Below are positions 25,919-34,598 of a DNA stretch of 44,724 nt, in pieces. The position numbers and the translations under genes are program-made. Source of the stretch: Bacteroidota bacterium (GTDB lineage Bacteria; Bacteroidota; Bacteroidia; M30B66); the NCBI GenBank assembly GCA_027490225.1, contig JAIXYK010000028.1, positions 1-44,724 on the forward strand, given 5' to 3'. Below the pieces are notes generated by a model. The model was given only the letters and a program-made list of their open reading frames with translations. It was not told the origin of the DNA and did no database searches. The first letter of the stretch is position 1. Each line of letters opens with the position of its first letter.

Positions 25919-26692
25919 TTACCAGCTTCCTCCAGCGCCACCGCCGCCGAAATTTCCACCACCAAAACCTCCGAATCCGCCGCCGCCAGAACTACCTCCG
26001 CCGAAGCCTCCTCCACCGAAACCACCAAAACCGCCACCAACAAATGGACCACCAAAAGTTCTGTGGTATCCACCATTCCCTCCACCTTTGAATCTCGAGG
26101 CAAGGAGCACAACTCCGATAATTATTATTACAATAATCCAAGGAGGAATTCCTCCGCCACGGCTTCTCTTGGTTTTAGCAAATCCTTTGAAAGTGCCTTT
26201 CAGCATTTCCATTATATGAGAACTCGCTTTGTCTAAGCCTTCGTAGTAATTTTTGTTTTTAAAATTTGGAATGAGGTCATATTGAACTACATCTCCAGCT
26301 TTCGCATCGTTAATATATTGTTCTACACCGTAGCCTGTTGCAACAAATAGTTCTCTTTTATTGCCATCGGTATTGTCTGTAGTGGCAATTATAATAACAC
26401 CGTTATCTCTGCCTTTTGCACCTATTTCCCAGCGGTGACCTAACTCTGTTGCAAAATCGCCGATAGGTTCTCCTCCAGAATTAGGAATTAAAATAATTGC
26501 AATTTGAATAGAGGTAGAATCGTCGAATGCAACCAATTTATTCTCCAAAGACTGGCGTTCTTCTGGAGTTAAAATACCTGAAAAATCATTTACAAGCCTT
26601 GGTGGATTTGGCCTTTCGGGATACTGTGCAAATGTTAAGATTGACCATAACAACGAAAGAATTAAGAGGAGGTAATTTCTTTTATTCACCAC
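25919..26692 (-). CDS. TPM-domain membrane protein with glycine-rich tail
   Basis: The protein has 257 residues: a signal peptide (cleaved after TFAQ, about 23), then a TPM domain (about 33-170; LVNDFSGILTPEERQSLENKL, IGAKGRDNGVIIIA), a membrane helix (WIIVIIIIGVVLLA, about 186-200), and a tail made almost only of Gly with Phe, Ser and Asn, ending GAGGSW. TPM domains (YgcG-like) occur with LemA and are linked in the literature to membrane quality control or phosphatase-like activity; the role here is inferred. The start overlaps the preceding TPM gene by 11 bases. Confidence 0.88.
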   Translation of the reverse strand: MVNKRNYLLLILSLLWSILTFAQYPERPNPPRLVNDFSGILTPEERQSLENKLVAFDDSTSIQIAIILIPNSGGEPIGDFATELGHRWEIGAKGRDNGVIIIATTDNTDGNKRELFVATGYGVEQYINDAKAGDVVQYDLIPNFKNKNYYEGLDKASSHIMEMLKGTFKGFAKTKRSRGGGIPPWIIVIIIIGVVLLASRFKGGGNGGYHRTFGGPFVGGGFGGFGGGGFGGGSSGGGGFGGFGGGNFGGGGAGGSW

Positions 26693-27113
26693 GCGACAGT
26701 TCGTTACTTAGTTCATTTGTATCGTCGTTTGCACGAGGAAAATACTTTTTAAGGTGAAAACCTGCTGCGGTAACTGCTTCTGCAATACCATCGGCAAATT
26801 TACCTTCTTTAAAATGTTGAATCATTCTTTCTTTGGTTGAATCCCAGAAATATTCAGGAACAACTGCATTAATTCCCGCATCGCCAATAATGGCAAGTTT
26901 TTTATCGTCTAATGCAACGTAAATCAAAACTCCATTTCGAAGTTCTGTTTTACCCATCTCTAATTTGTGAAACAACTCAACAGCTCTATCAAATGGCTCT
27001 TTTTTGCAAGCAGATTCTACATGCACCCGTATTTCGCCAGAAGTATTCATCTCAGCGCCAGCAATAGCAGCTACAATTGCCTCTTCTTGTTCCTTAGAAA
27101 TAACTATGGACAC
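26682..27113 (-). CDS. cytosolic TPM-domain protein
   Basis: The protein has 143 residues and no signal peptide, unlike its downstream partner. The TPM fold is recognisable from SGEIRVHVES near the start, TELRNGVLIYVALDDKKLAIIGD (about 56-78) and FKEGKFADGIAEAV (about 101-114). It lies between lemA (3 bases upstream) and the secreted TPM protein (11-base overlap), so all three are likely made from one transcript. Bacteroidota commonly carry this LemA plus two TPM proteins arrangement. The biochemical activity is not established by sequence. Confidence 0.85.
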   Translation of the reverse strand: MSIVISKEQEEAIVAAIAGAEMNTSGEIRVHVESACKKEPFDRAVELFHKLEMGKTELRNGVLIYVALDDKKLAIIGDAGINAVVPEYFWDSTKERMIQHFKEGKFADGIAEAVTAAGFHLKKYFPRANDDTNELSNELSRGE

Positions 27114-27116
27114 GAT

Positions 27117-27704
27117 TTAGAATTTTACTTCAGGAGCCTTCTCTGAACCTTCAGTTGCTTGGAAATAAGCTTTGGTTGTAAAGCCAAACATTCCAGCAAA
27201 AAGGTTATTAGGGAAAGAGCGGATGTGACTATTGTAGTCTTGAACAACATCGTTAAAGCGCTTTCTTTCAGTTGAAATTCTTCTTTCAGTTCCTGAGAGT
27301 TCATCCATTAAAGCCCTGAAATTTTGGTTTGCTTTTAAATCTGGATATGCCTCAACCGTAACTAATAAGCGACTCAATGCTGAACTTACGCCTCTTTGGG
27401 CTTGTTCAAATTCTTTAAACTTATCTTCAGTTAAATTATTAGCATCAATTTTTACCTGCGTTGCTTTTGCTCTTGCTTCTACAACACCAATTAGGGTTTG
27501 CTGCTCAAAATTTGCGGCACCTTTAACAGTATTTACCAAATTAGGAATTAAATCAGAACGAACCTGATAAGCATTTTCAACTTGTGCCCATTGACTGGTA
27601 ACTGTTTCCTGCTTATTTACCATTTTATTGTAAGAGCAACCACCGGCGCCAAACATTGCCAAAAGAATTAGTAATACTACTCCAATTGCGACTGTACTTT
27701 TCAT
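27117..27704 (-). CDS. lemA: LemA family protein
   Basis: The protein has 195 residues. One N-terminal hydrophobic segment (5-20) ends in AGGC, so it could be a lipoprotein (Cys 23) or a signal-anchored protein. Family motifs follow: YNKMVNKQETVTSQWAQVENAY, DLIPNLVNTVKG, and YPDLKANQNFRALMDELSGTE, with the four-helix bundle filling the mature part. LemA proteins are envelope proteins of unclear function, usually co-encoded with TPM proteins, as here. It is first gene of the three-gene operon, with a TAnnTTTG box 56 bases upstream. Confidence 0.92.
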   Translation of the reverse strand: MKSTVAIGVVLLILLAMFGAGGCSYNKMVNKQETVTSQWAQVENAYQVRSDLIPNLVNTVKGAANFEQQTLIGVVEARAKATQVKIDANNLTEDKFKEFEQAQRGVSSALSRLLVTVEAYPDLKANQNFRALMDELSGTERRISTERKRFNDVVQDYNSHIRSFPNNLFAGMFGFTTKAYFQATEGSEKAPEVKF

Positions 27705-27727
27705 TTTTTAGAAAGGGTTATAAATAT

Positions 27728-27759
27728 AAAAACCGTGGAGACAATTAATGTTCCACGGT
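27728..27759 (-). terminator. terminator-like hairpin between the 94-residue gene and lemA
   Basis: ACCGTGGA (27732-27739) and TCCACGGT (27752-27759) form a perfect 8-bp stem with a 12-base loop. On the minus strand a short T-run follows. It is about 105 bases after the upstream stop, which itself is followed by another hairpin (27838-27859). Confidence 0.6.
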
Positions 27760-27767
27760 CAAATATA
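27760..27767 (-). promoter_or_regulatory. candidate -7 box for lemA operon
   Basis: The minus strand reads TATATTTG, an exact TAnnTTTG match. It directly abuts the hairpin at 27732-27759, so a transcript from here would carry part or all of that hairpin in its leader. Confidence 0.45.
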
Positions 27768-27864
27768 TGAATTCACTATGACAGTTCTTCTTGTTTGATT
27801 AAAAGTTTTAAAGTTCTTTGATAATATTCTCACTCATAATTGTCATGTTATTGACAATTTGTCT

Positions 27865-28149
27865 TTATGCCAGCGCAATGCTATGAATACGATGAATTGG
27901 AATAACAACGCCACCTTTTAACATAATTGCAGCTTCTGTGGTAGCCCAGATAGTTGTATCAACCATCTTTTCTCCATCGCGGTCTGCAAATACTATCTTC
28001 ACTTTATTGTGATATAAATTGCTCAAAATTGTAGCGCGTTCTAATAAAGAGCGTCTTTCTTTTGCTGAATCAACAGTTGACAAAACTTCTTCTCTTGGGA
28101 AGATCATTTTGCGAACGCTTTCTTTTTCAACTACTGGGATATTACGCAT
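27865..28149 (-). CDS. small conserved protein of unknown function
   Basis: The protein has 94 residues from the ATG at 28149. A longer frame from 28221 adds 24 residues (Cys- and His-rich, unlike the rest) and is less likely. The second half, KIVFADRDGEKMVDTTIWATTEAAIMLKGG, followed by VVIPIHRIHSIAL, has the look of a compact beta-sheet protein conserved in Bacteroidota. The first half is charged and helical (RRSLLERATILSNLYHNKV). I see no signal, membrane segment or catalytic motif. It is downstream of tilS by 79 bases on the same strand. Confidence 0.65.
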   Translation of the reverse strand: MRNIPVVEKESVRKMIFPREEVLSTVDSAKERRSLLERATILSNLYHNKVKIVFADRDGEKMVDTTIWATTEAAIMLKGGVVIPIHRIHSIALA

Positions 28150-28228
28150 AACATGAAATTTAAATTGGTTAGGTGTGAGTATTACGCACCTTTCTTTCTC
28201 ATGGTTGCGGCATAAAACCAATAAAAAC

Positions 28229-29524
28229 CTACTTATTTAAGCGAATTCTTACAATGTTTTTAGTTTCCTTTTCTGCTGCAAATCTTTTATCAACACGTTT
28301 ATTTATCACCCAAACTATCTCATTATCAGATAATAATAAAAGCTGATTTGCCTTTTCGTCCTTCGACAATTTAAGATCGGTGAAGAAGTCACTTATTTTC
28401 TTACTGCCGTTCATTCCTGAAGGATAAAAATAATCACCCTTTTTCCAATGTCGAATGCTCAGGTTCTCTCCTAATTTATCTTTGTTAATTATAGCTGCTT
28501 CTTTTTCAAAACTTGAAGGAAGTTCGTTTAAAGTTTCAAATTTTAATAAGTCTAATGTGTTTAAAAATGCACCATTATTCTCGTTTTCAATTGGTAAGAG
28601 GTAGACAAAAGTTCTATCAATATATAAACTCCAAAGCGAAGAGTAAAAGTGAGCGCCATGTTTTCCTTTCAATCCAGCAGCTATTTCTTGGCATTGTTCG
28701 AAGTTAAATCCATAGTCTTTTAGAAGTTCAAACAAAAGCTGTTTTAAATTACTGATATCCAATAAATGAGGCTTGTTAATTTTCCAACCGTTTTTGAAAA
28801 CAGAAAAACTTTGTTTCTCAAATTTGATTGTAAATTCATTTAGGAGGTTCTTTTCGCTTTGTAAATGAACTAGAGACTTAAATATTGTGTCAATTGCGTT
28901 TGGATTTATTTCTTTGATTGCTGGTAAAATTTGATGTCTTATTTTATTTCTTAAGTAATCATCCTTTTCATTACTGCCATCTTCTTCCCACATTATTGTG
29001 TATTGATGGGCAAAAGCAATTAAATCTACCTTAGTAATTTCTAACAGAGGTCTGAAGTAGCAATCATTAAGTGGCTTCATTCCACTCAAACTTTCACCAG
29101 AAGCTGCTCTTAATAGTTGAATAAAAAAAGTTTCTATCTGGTCTTCTTTGTGGTGCGCCAAAACAAGATAATCTGCGGCGTGTTTTTTTCTTAATTCTTC
29201 AAACCAATCATATCTGATGCGCCTGGCTGCCATTTGCGTTGATTCGCCTTTATGCGCAAGCATTTCGTTTTTAGCATGCAATACTTCAAAAGGCCAGTTA
29301 AACTGTAAGGCTGTTTTTTTTACCAATTTTTCGGCATTATCTGCATCAATGCCGCGTAAGCCATAGTTTACGTGTGCCAATATACCATTAACATTTAGCA
29401 GCTTAAATAAATAAGCCATCACCATAGAATCAACGCCTCCGCTGCAAGCAAGGATGAAACGTTTATTATTTAAATCAACGTCGCATTTTTTCGCAACATT
29501 TAAGATATGTGCTGTTAATTCCAT
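28229..29524 (-). CDS. tilS: tRNA(Ile)-lysidine synthase
   Basis: It converts C34 of the AUA-reading tRNA(Ile) to lysidine using ATP and lysine. The protein has 431 residues with the PP-loop SGGVDS at 28-33, an AHHKEDQIETFFIQLLR segment near 120-136, and GESLSGMKPL. The C-terminal third contains the usual TilS substrate-binding domain (LSIRHWKKGDYFYP, ISDFFTDLKLSKDEK). The start overlaps the pabB stop by 10 bases, indicating a pabB-tilS operon. Length and motif order are normal. Confidence 0.95.
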   Translation of the reverse strand: MELTAHILNVAKKCDVDLNNKRFILACSGGVDSMVMAYLFKLLNVNGILAHVNYGLRGIDADNAEKLVKKTALQFNWPFEVLHAKNEMLAHKGESTQMAARRIRYDWFEELRKKHAADYLVLAHHKEDQIETFFIQLLRAASGESLSGMKPLNDCYFRPLLEITKVDLIAFAHQYTIMWEEDGSNEKDDYLRNKIRHQILPAIKEINPNAIDTIFKSLVHLQSEKNLLNEFTIKFEKQSFSVFKNGWKINKPHLLDISNLKQLLFELLKDYGFNFEQCQEIAAGLKGKHGAHFYSSLWSLYIDRTFVYLLPIENENNGAFLNTLDLLKFETLNELPSSFEKEAAIINKDKLGENLSIRHWKKGDYFYPSGMNGSKKISDFFTDLKLSKDEKANQLLLLSDNEIVWVINKRVDKRFAAEKETKNIVRIRLNK

Positions 29525-30780
29525 TCCTTCTTTATGGCATTAAACAAAGCTTCTGCTTTTAACATACATTCATTGTATTCATCCTCACCATTTGCCTGAA
29601 TGGTTATTGCACTTCCTGCACTTAAAGAGAAGTACCCATTTTTTTCGTTCCAGGTTATGCTTCTTATCACTACATTAAAATCAAAATCGCCTTGATTTGT
29701 AAAATAACCAATAGAACCTGAATATAAACGGCGTTGAAAATTTTCAAGGGCATCTGCAATTTCGAGGGCTTTAATTTTAGGAACACCTGTCATGGAACCC
29801 ATTGGAAATGCTTTTGCTAAAATTTCTGTTGGTTCTGCACCTGGTTTTAACTTGGCATTAACCGTTGAAATCATGTGATTTACAGTAGCAAATGGATAAA
29901 CCTTGCAAAGTTCAGTTACCTGCACTCCGTTTTTAATTGCAAAATGAGAAAGATCGTTTCTAACCAAATCTACTATCATCACATTTTCATTTATTTCTTT
30001 TGGGTTTCCCATTAATTGCTGCATTGCAATATTGTTTTCATTTTCACTTGCAAATTTTTTAATCGTTCCTTTTATGGGTTGAGAAAACAATTCACTTCCT
30101 TTTTTCTTCAAAAACCTTTCAGGGGAAGAGCAAATTAGCCAGCTATTGTTGTATTTAATGATTCCTGAGAAAGGAGCCGGAGAAAGTTTGTTTAGTTTCT
30201 GATAAAGCGAAATGGGGTCAATATTTTTTATGCTGGCAGAAAAGTGCTGGCAAAAATTCATTTCATAAATATCTCCAGCTTGTAAAGCTTGCTGAATTTT
30301 TTCGAATCCGCTGAGGTATTCTTCTTTTGTAAGCGTTGGTTTTAAGGAGATTTCTTTTAGCGTATTTTCTGAAGCAACCAGTTCTTCTGATTTTTTAAGT
30401 AAGTTCTCATAATTACCATAATATAAAGGACTCCCATCTTTTTTTTCCGCAATTATTGCGGCGGGTTCCCAACAAGCCAATAATGGAAATCCTGTTTTAT
30501 CTTCTTGTGAAGAATGGAGTTTTTCTCGGCTATTTTTTAAATCGTAAGTAAGAAATGTGCCTAATAATGGGGCTTTTTTATTTTTTACAAAAGCGGATAA
30601 GGCGTTCCATGGGTCAGTAAGATTGGTGTTGACTTCTAAATTAGTTGTTTCACCAATAAGAATTACCCAATTATAGTCACCATATATATCTGGGTAATTG
30701 TTTGAATCTAAATACATTATCTTTTCATTCTGCAGTGTAGCATAGCGTAAAAGATTTATACGTTCTTCAAATGTCAACAT
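29515..30780 (-). CDS. pabB: aminodeoxychorismate synthase component I
   Basis: It makes 4-amino-4-deoxychorismate from chorismate and ammonia for folate synthesis. The protein has 421 residues. The catalytic domain carries PIKGT (235-239), where Lys 237 distinguishes PabB from TrpE and MenF (PIAGT); also MIVDLVRNDLS (268-278) and AFPMGSMTGVPKIKALEI. The N-terminal part is short and lacks a fused amidotransferase; a PabA partner is not in the window. It is followed by tilS with a 10-base overlap. A TAnnTTTG box lies 20 bases before its start. Confidence 0.92.
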   Translation of the reverse strand: MLTFEERINLLRYATLQNEKIMYLDSNNYPDIYGDYNWVILIGETTNLEVNTNLTDPWNALSAFVKNKKAPLLGTFLTYDLKNSREKLHSSQEDKTGFPLLACWEPAAIIAEKKDGSPLYYGNYENLLKKSEELVASENTLKEISLKPTLTKEEYLSGFEKIQQALQAGDIYEMNFCQHFSASIKNIDPISLYQKLNKLSPAPFSGIIKYNNSWLICSSPERFLKKKGSELFSQPIKGTIKKFASENENNIAMQQLMGNPKEINENVMIVDLVRNDLSHFAIKNGVQVTELCKVYPFATVNHMISTVNAKLKPGAEPTEILAKAFPMGSMTGVPKIKALEIADALENFQRRLYSGSIGYFTNQGDFDFNVVIRSITWNEKNGYFSLSAGSAITIQANGEDEYNECMLKAEALFNAIKKEWN

Positions 30781-30799
30781 CTTGGGGCCTTCAATTTTG

Positions 30800-30807
30800 C
30801 AAAGTTA
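30800..30807 (-). promoter_or_regulatory. candidate -7 box for pabB-tilS
   Basis: The minus strand reads TAACTTTG, an exact TAnnTTTG match ending 19 bases before the pabB start codon. No -33 TTTG is found at the standard spacing. Confidence 0.45.
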
Positions 30808-30877
30808 ACAGTGCTGCTGAATAAATAGAATTAGATTTTAACACATTATACTTAATAAAGACAGACAACTTATTGAA

Positions 30878-31657
30878 ATGTTGTTTAAAAATGATGTACG
30901 TTTGAAGCATCAGATGCTACAATTTTTACACACCACGGGAGAATATTTCCTTTTTTTGAAAGGCGTATTTAGTAAACCGCAAAAGTTTGCGTGGTTCCGG
31001 AAACAGCTTTTTTACGAAATGAACTCATTGGGCATTAATTCATTGCCCATTATTACCATCATTTCATTGTTTATGGGGGCGGTTATCACCATTCAAACAG
31101 CATATAATATTGATAGCCCTTTTATACCATTGTACGCTGTAGGTTTAGCTACAAGAGATTCAATTATATTAGAATTTTCTCCAACAATCATAAGTTTGAT
31201 TCTGGCAGGAAAAGTTGGCTCAAGTATCTCTTCTGAAATTGGAACCATGCGTGTAACAGAGCAGATAGATGCTTTGGAAATCATGGGCATCAATTCAGCA
31301 TCTTACTTAGCCTTGCCAAAGATTATTGCGGCCATTATCATCAATCCGTTTTTAATCATAATCAGCATGTTTCAGGGAATTTTGGGAGGTTGGTTCTTTG
31401 GTTCTTTGGCTGGAGTTGTTACAAGTACAGGTTTCGTTTATGGAGTTCAATATGCATTTCAGCCGTTTTATGTAACATACGCATTGGTGAAAACGGTTTT
31501 CTTTGCTTTTTTGATTACATCGATCTCATCTTTCTTTGGTTATTATACAAGTGGAGGAGCCTTAGAAGTTGGAGCCTCCAGCACTAAAGCTGTTGTATAT
31601 AGCAGTATCTTTTTGTTGGTGATGAATTATTTGCTTACTCAACTTTTGTTGTCATGA
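30878..31657 (+). CDS. mlaE: MlaE-family ABC transporter permease
   Basis: This is the inner-membrane permease of the phospholipid-trafficking Mla/Mce system that maintains outer-membrane lipid asymmetry. The protein has 259 residues and about five hydrophobic segments. Family motifs are FMGAVITIQTAY, ATRDSIILEFSPTIISLILAGKVG, SSEIGTMRVTEQIDALEIMG and LALPKIIAAII. The N-terminal 35 residues are polar and face the cytosol. Its stop overlaps the ATG of the ATPase gene by four bases (ATGA). The family could alternatively be labelled DUF140/Ttg2B. Confidence 0.92.
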   Translation: MLFKNDVRLKHQMLQFLHTTGEYFLFLKGVFSKPQKFAWFRKQLFYEMNSLGINSLPIITIISLFMGAVITIQTAYNIDSPFIPLYAVGLATRDSIILEFSPTIISLILAGKVGSSISSEIGTMRVTEQIDALEIMGINSASYLALPKIIAAIIINPFLIIISMFQGILGGWFFGSLAGVVTSTGFVYGVQYAFQPFYVTYALVKTVFFAFLITSISSFFGYYTSGGALEVGASSTKAVVYSSIFLLVMNYLLTQLLLS

Positions 31658-32409
31658 TAGAAGTAAGAAATATTTCAAAATCGTTTGAAGACAAGCTGGT
31701 ACTTGATGATTTGTCTATAATTTTTGAAGAGGGAAAAACCAATTTGGTTATTGGAGGAAGTGGTTCAGGTAAAACAGTTTTGATTAAATGCCTTGTTGCA
31801 TTGTATAAAGTTGATTCGGGTTCGATTATTTATCACGGCAGAGATTTTACACTTTTAAATGAAGATGAAAAACGAGATGTGAGGAAAGAAATTGGAATGG
31901 TATTTCAAGGTGGCGCATTATTCGATTCGCAATCTGTCGAGGAGAATGTAGCTTTCCCATTGCAAATGTTTTCGCCAATGTCTCCTGAGGAAAGAAAAGA
32001 GCGTGTAAATTTTTGTTTGAACAGGGTTAACCTTCCAAATGCTCATAATCTATATCCTTCGCAATTAAGTGGGGGAATGAAAAAAAGGGTAGCCATAGCG
32101 CGCGCAATAGCATTAAATCCCAAATATCTTTTTTGTGATGAGCCAAATTCTGGTCTTGATCCTAAAACTTCCATCGTTATTGATAATTTGATTAAAGAAA
32201 TTACGGAAGAATACAGCATTACCACAGTTATTAATACACACGATATGAATTCGGTATTGGAAATTGGAGATAAAATCATTTACCTATTTAAAGGAAAAAA
32301 ATGGTGGGAAGGCGATAAACACGAAATTTTAGAAACAGATAATGAGGAAATAAACAATTTCGTTTATGCATCCGAATTATTTAAAAGAATAAGGAAAGCC
32401 TCCATATGA
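31654..32409 (+). CDS. mlaF: MlaF-type ABC transporter ATP-binding protein
   Basis: This is the cytoplasmic ATPase partner of the permease encoded directly upstream. The protein has 251 residues. Walker A is GSGSGKT (35-41), the Q-loop Gln is 85, the ABC signature is LSGGM (138-142), Walker B is YLFCDE (158-163), followed by the D-loop and the switch His in INTHD. ATGA overlaps with mlaE and with queA mean that all three are translated in series. No mlaD-like substrate-binding gene follows, although it is usually part of such operons. Confidence 0.92.
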   Translation: MIEVRNISKSFEDKLVLDDLSIIFEEGKTNLVIGGSGSGKTVLIKCLVALYKVDSGSIIYHGRDFTLLNEDEKRDVRKEIGMVFQGGALFDSQSVEENVAFPLQMFSPMSPEERKERVNFCLNRVNLPNAHNLYPSQLSGGMKKRVAIARAIALNPKYLFCDEPNSGLDPKTSIVIDNLIKEITEEYSITTVINTHDMNSVLEIGDKIIYLFKGKKWWEGDKHEILETDNEEINNFVYASELFKRIRKASI

Positions 32410-33641
32410 GTAAAATAGTTCCACAAGAACTTTCAATTAAAGATTATACTTACCAACTTCCACAAGAAAAAATTGCACAGTTTCCTCTTGAAAATAGAGA
32501 CGATGCAAAATTGCTGGTTTTTGAAAATGAAGCTATTCAGAACAATCAGTTTTATGAACTTCCTGAATTGTTGAATGCAGGTGATACATTGATTTTTAAT
32601 CAAACACGTGTAATCCATGCGCGACTACATTTTAAAACAGCAACTGGAGCTTTGGTGGAGGTATTTATTTTAGAACCGGCTCAGCAAGCGGATATTCAAA
32701 CAGCCATGTTGCATACTGCTAATTCTAAATGGATTTGTTTGGTTGGAAATGCAAAAAAGTGGAAAGCAAATGAAAAGCTATCACAGGTTTTTAAAATTGA
32801 TGAAGTAAGTTGTGAATTGAATGCACAACTAGTAGAAAAGATTAGTGATGGATTTTTGATTCAATTTGAATGGTCGCCAAGTGATTTTTCTTTTGCAGAG
32901 GTAATTGAAAAGGCTGGACAAATTCCGTTGCCGCCATATATGAAAAGGTCGCCAATTGCCGAAGATGAGGAACGTTACCAAACTGTGTATGCTTCAGAGA
33001 AAGGCTCTGTTGCGGCACCAACTGCAGGATTGCACTTTACAGAAAGGGTCTTAACAAATCTTCAGAAAAACGGTATTTCTTGTGACTTTTTAACTTTACA
33101 TGTGGGAGCTGGAACTTTTAAGCCAGTAAAAGCTGATACAATGTCAGCACATGAGATGCATGAAGAGGAAGTAATTGTAAAGATTGATTTACTTGAAAAT
33201 TTGTGCAATGCCAAAGGAAGAATTGGCTGTGTGGGAACTACATCCTTGAGGTCTTTGGAAAGTATTTATTGGACGGCAGTGAGGCTTATGAAACAACCTG
33301 ACAGTAAGTTAGAAATAGCTGTAGAGCAATGGGAACCCTATAATTATTCAGAAGATGAGCTGCCCAATTGTAAAGATGCATTTGCTTTTTTAGTACGTAA
33401 AATGAATGAGGCAAAAGCTAAAACCATAAGTGGTAAAACGGCTGTAATCATTGCACCTGGATATGAGATTAAAACCTGCGATTTTTTAATTACCAATTTT
33501 CACCAACCCGAAAGCACATTACTGCTTTTAGTAAGCGCATTTGTAGGCGAAAAAAATTGGAGAAAAATATATGATTTTGCAATATGCAACGATTATCGCT
33601 TTTTAAGTTTCGGCGATAGTTCACTGTTGTATAGGCATTAA
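32406..33641 (+). CDS. queA: S-adenosylmethionine:tRNA ribosyltransferase-isomerase
   Basis: It transfers and isomerises the ribosyl group of SAM onto 7-aminomethyl-7-deazaguanine in tRNA, making epoxyqueuosine. The protein has 411 residues. Conserved parts are DYTYQLPQEKIAQFPLENRD, LIFNQTRVIHARL, IPLPPYMKR, ERYQTVYASEKGSVAAPTAG, and LHVGAGTFKPVK. It is longer than the roughly 350-residue enzymes of many bacteria. It is the third gene of the mlaE-mlaF-queA operon (4-base overlap with mlaF), a lipid-transport and tRNA-modification pairing without obvious functional reason. Its TAA shares a TTAA with the convergent T9SS gene stop. Confidence 0.92.
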   Translation: MSKIVPQELSIKDYTYQLPQEKIAQFPLENRDDAKLLVFENEAIQNNQFYELPELLNAGDTLIFNQTRVIHARLHFKTATGALVEVFILEPAQQADIQTAMLHTANSKWICLVGNAKKWKANEKLSQVFKIDEVSCELNAQLVEKISDGFLIQFEWSPSDFSFAEVIEKAGQIPLPPYMKRSPIAEDEERYQTVYASEKGSVAAPTAGLHFTERVLTNLQKNGISCDFLTLHVGAGTFKPVKADTMSAHEMHEEEVIVKIDLLENLCNAKGRIGCVGTTSLRSLESIYWTAVRLMKQPDSKLEIAVEQWEPYNYSEDELPNCKDAFAFLVRKMNEAKAKTISGKTAVIIAPGYEIKTCDFLITNFHQPESTLLLLVSAFVGEKNWRKIYDFAICNDYRFLSFGDSSLLYRH

Positions 33642-34534
33642 TGCATAATAATTAACGGGGCAACAGCCATTTTTTCTATCCCGTTGATTCTTATTATGTA
33701 CTTACCTGAAGATAAAGATGATGTATTAATTTGAAATACAGATTCATTTTGTAAATAGTCTTGTGAAAAAACTAATCTTCCTTGCATATCTAAAATCAGT
33801 ATAGATGCATTTTCTATACTTTCTTGTAAGCTAATGGTTATATAATCGTTGGCTGGCAAAGGAAAAATGCTGGCTTTAACGGTGGGTAAAATTTTAATTC
33901 CTGTTAATAATGTGTCTATAATCGGGAAAATTCCGAGGTCAACATTTAAGCCCCATGTATCGGCAATTCTTTGGTAACGATTGTTCCAGAATTCCCAGCT
34001 TCTGCCGTAAATAGAGGCAGAATCGTCTTTGGTGGTGTAAAGCGCTAATGAATCTTCAACAGCTAAGCTATCGAAGTTAATACCAATGGTATAACCAGTG
34101 TTTACTAGAATTGGATTGGCATAAAGTACTGAAGTTATGCTGTTTTCTAAATTAGAACTTGTATTGATGTTATTAAAATTTATAAAAACGGAATCTTTCG
34201 TTTCTTTTGGACCAACAGAAAATGGAGCCGTCGTAATGGAAGTAGCGTCGAATCTCTTCACTTTAATACATGCCTTACTATTGGGATTTGTAGATGGGGA
34301 AGATTTATATCCTGTTAAAAATAGACAACCTATAATGCTGTAGGGCTTTGGTGCAGGAAAATAAACCTGCAGTTTCTCTCTATCTCCATAGCCGTTTTTT
34401 CCTGAAACATAACCTCCATTTGGGCTTGCATACAAAGTGTCTGTTTTATCGGTAAATCCAATGGTATCATTTGCGATTTGTGCATTTATTTCCGAAAATA
34501 AAAGAAGTGCAGCAATTAGGAGTTTAAATTTCAT
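33638..34534 (-). CDS. T9SS cargo protein of unknown function
   Basis: The protein has 298 residues from the ATG at 34534: a signal peptide (MKFKLLIAALLLFSEINA, cleavage after NAQ), a beta-rich middle (about 20-215) with no known domain, and a T9SS type A sorting domain (about 225-298; IFPLPANDYITISL, GRLVFSQ, LSSGKYIIRI). A longer frame begins at a TTG at 34609 but would start inside the preceding terminator and gene and lacks a signal. The motif usually reads PNP; here it is PLP. The gene follows a T9SS gene and a terminator, so it probably has its own promoter. Confidence 0.75.
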   Translation of the reverse strand: MKFKLLIAALLLFSEINAQIANDTIGFTDKTDTLYASPNGGYVSGKNGYGDREKLQVYFPAPKPYSIIGCLFLTGYKSSPSTNPNSKACIKVKRFDATSITTAPFSVGPKETKDSVFINFNNINTSSNLENSITSVLYANPILVNTGYTIGINFDSLAVEDSLALYTTKDDSASIYGRSWEFWNNRYQRIADTWGLNVDLGIFPIIDTLLTGIKILPTVKASIFPLPANDYITISLQESIENASILILDMQGRLVFSQDYLQNESVFQINTSSLSSGKYIIRINGIEKMAVAPLIIMH

Positions 34535-34547
34535 TTGGCAAAAATAA

Positions 34548-34577
34548 AAAAACCCGCAGCATTGCCACGGGTTTTTA
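34548..34577 (-). terminator. intrinsic terminator after the 395-residue T9SS gene
   Basis: AAAAACCCG and CGGGTTTTT form a 9-bp stem with a loop of 11 bases about 22 bases past the stop at 34599. On the minus strand a T-rich stretch follows. The hairpin can also work on the other strand. Confidence 0.8.
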
Positions 34578-34598
34578 TGAATGTTATCGTTTTGAATA

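Noticed and set aside
25882-26112. Minus-strand frame overlapping the glycine-rich tail
   Set aside because: It is an out-of-frame reading of the GGN-rich codons of the TPM protein.
34539-34546. TAnnTTTG-like box (minus) just before the T9SS gene at 33638
   Set aside because: It ends only about 5 bases before the ATG and is formed by the T-run of the preceding terminator.
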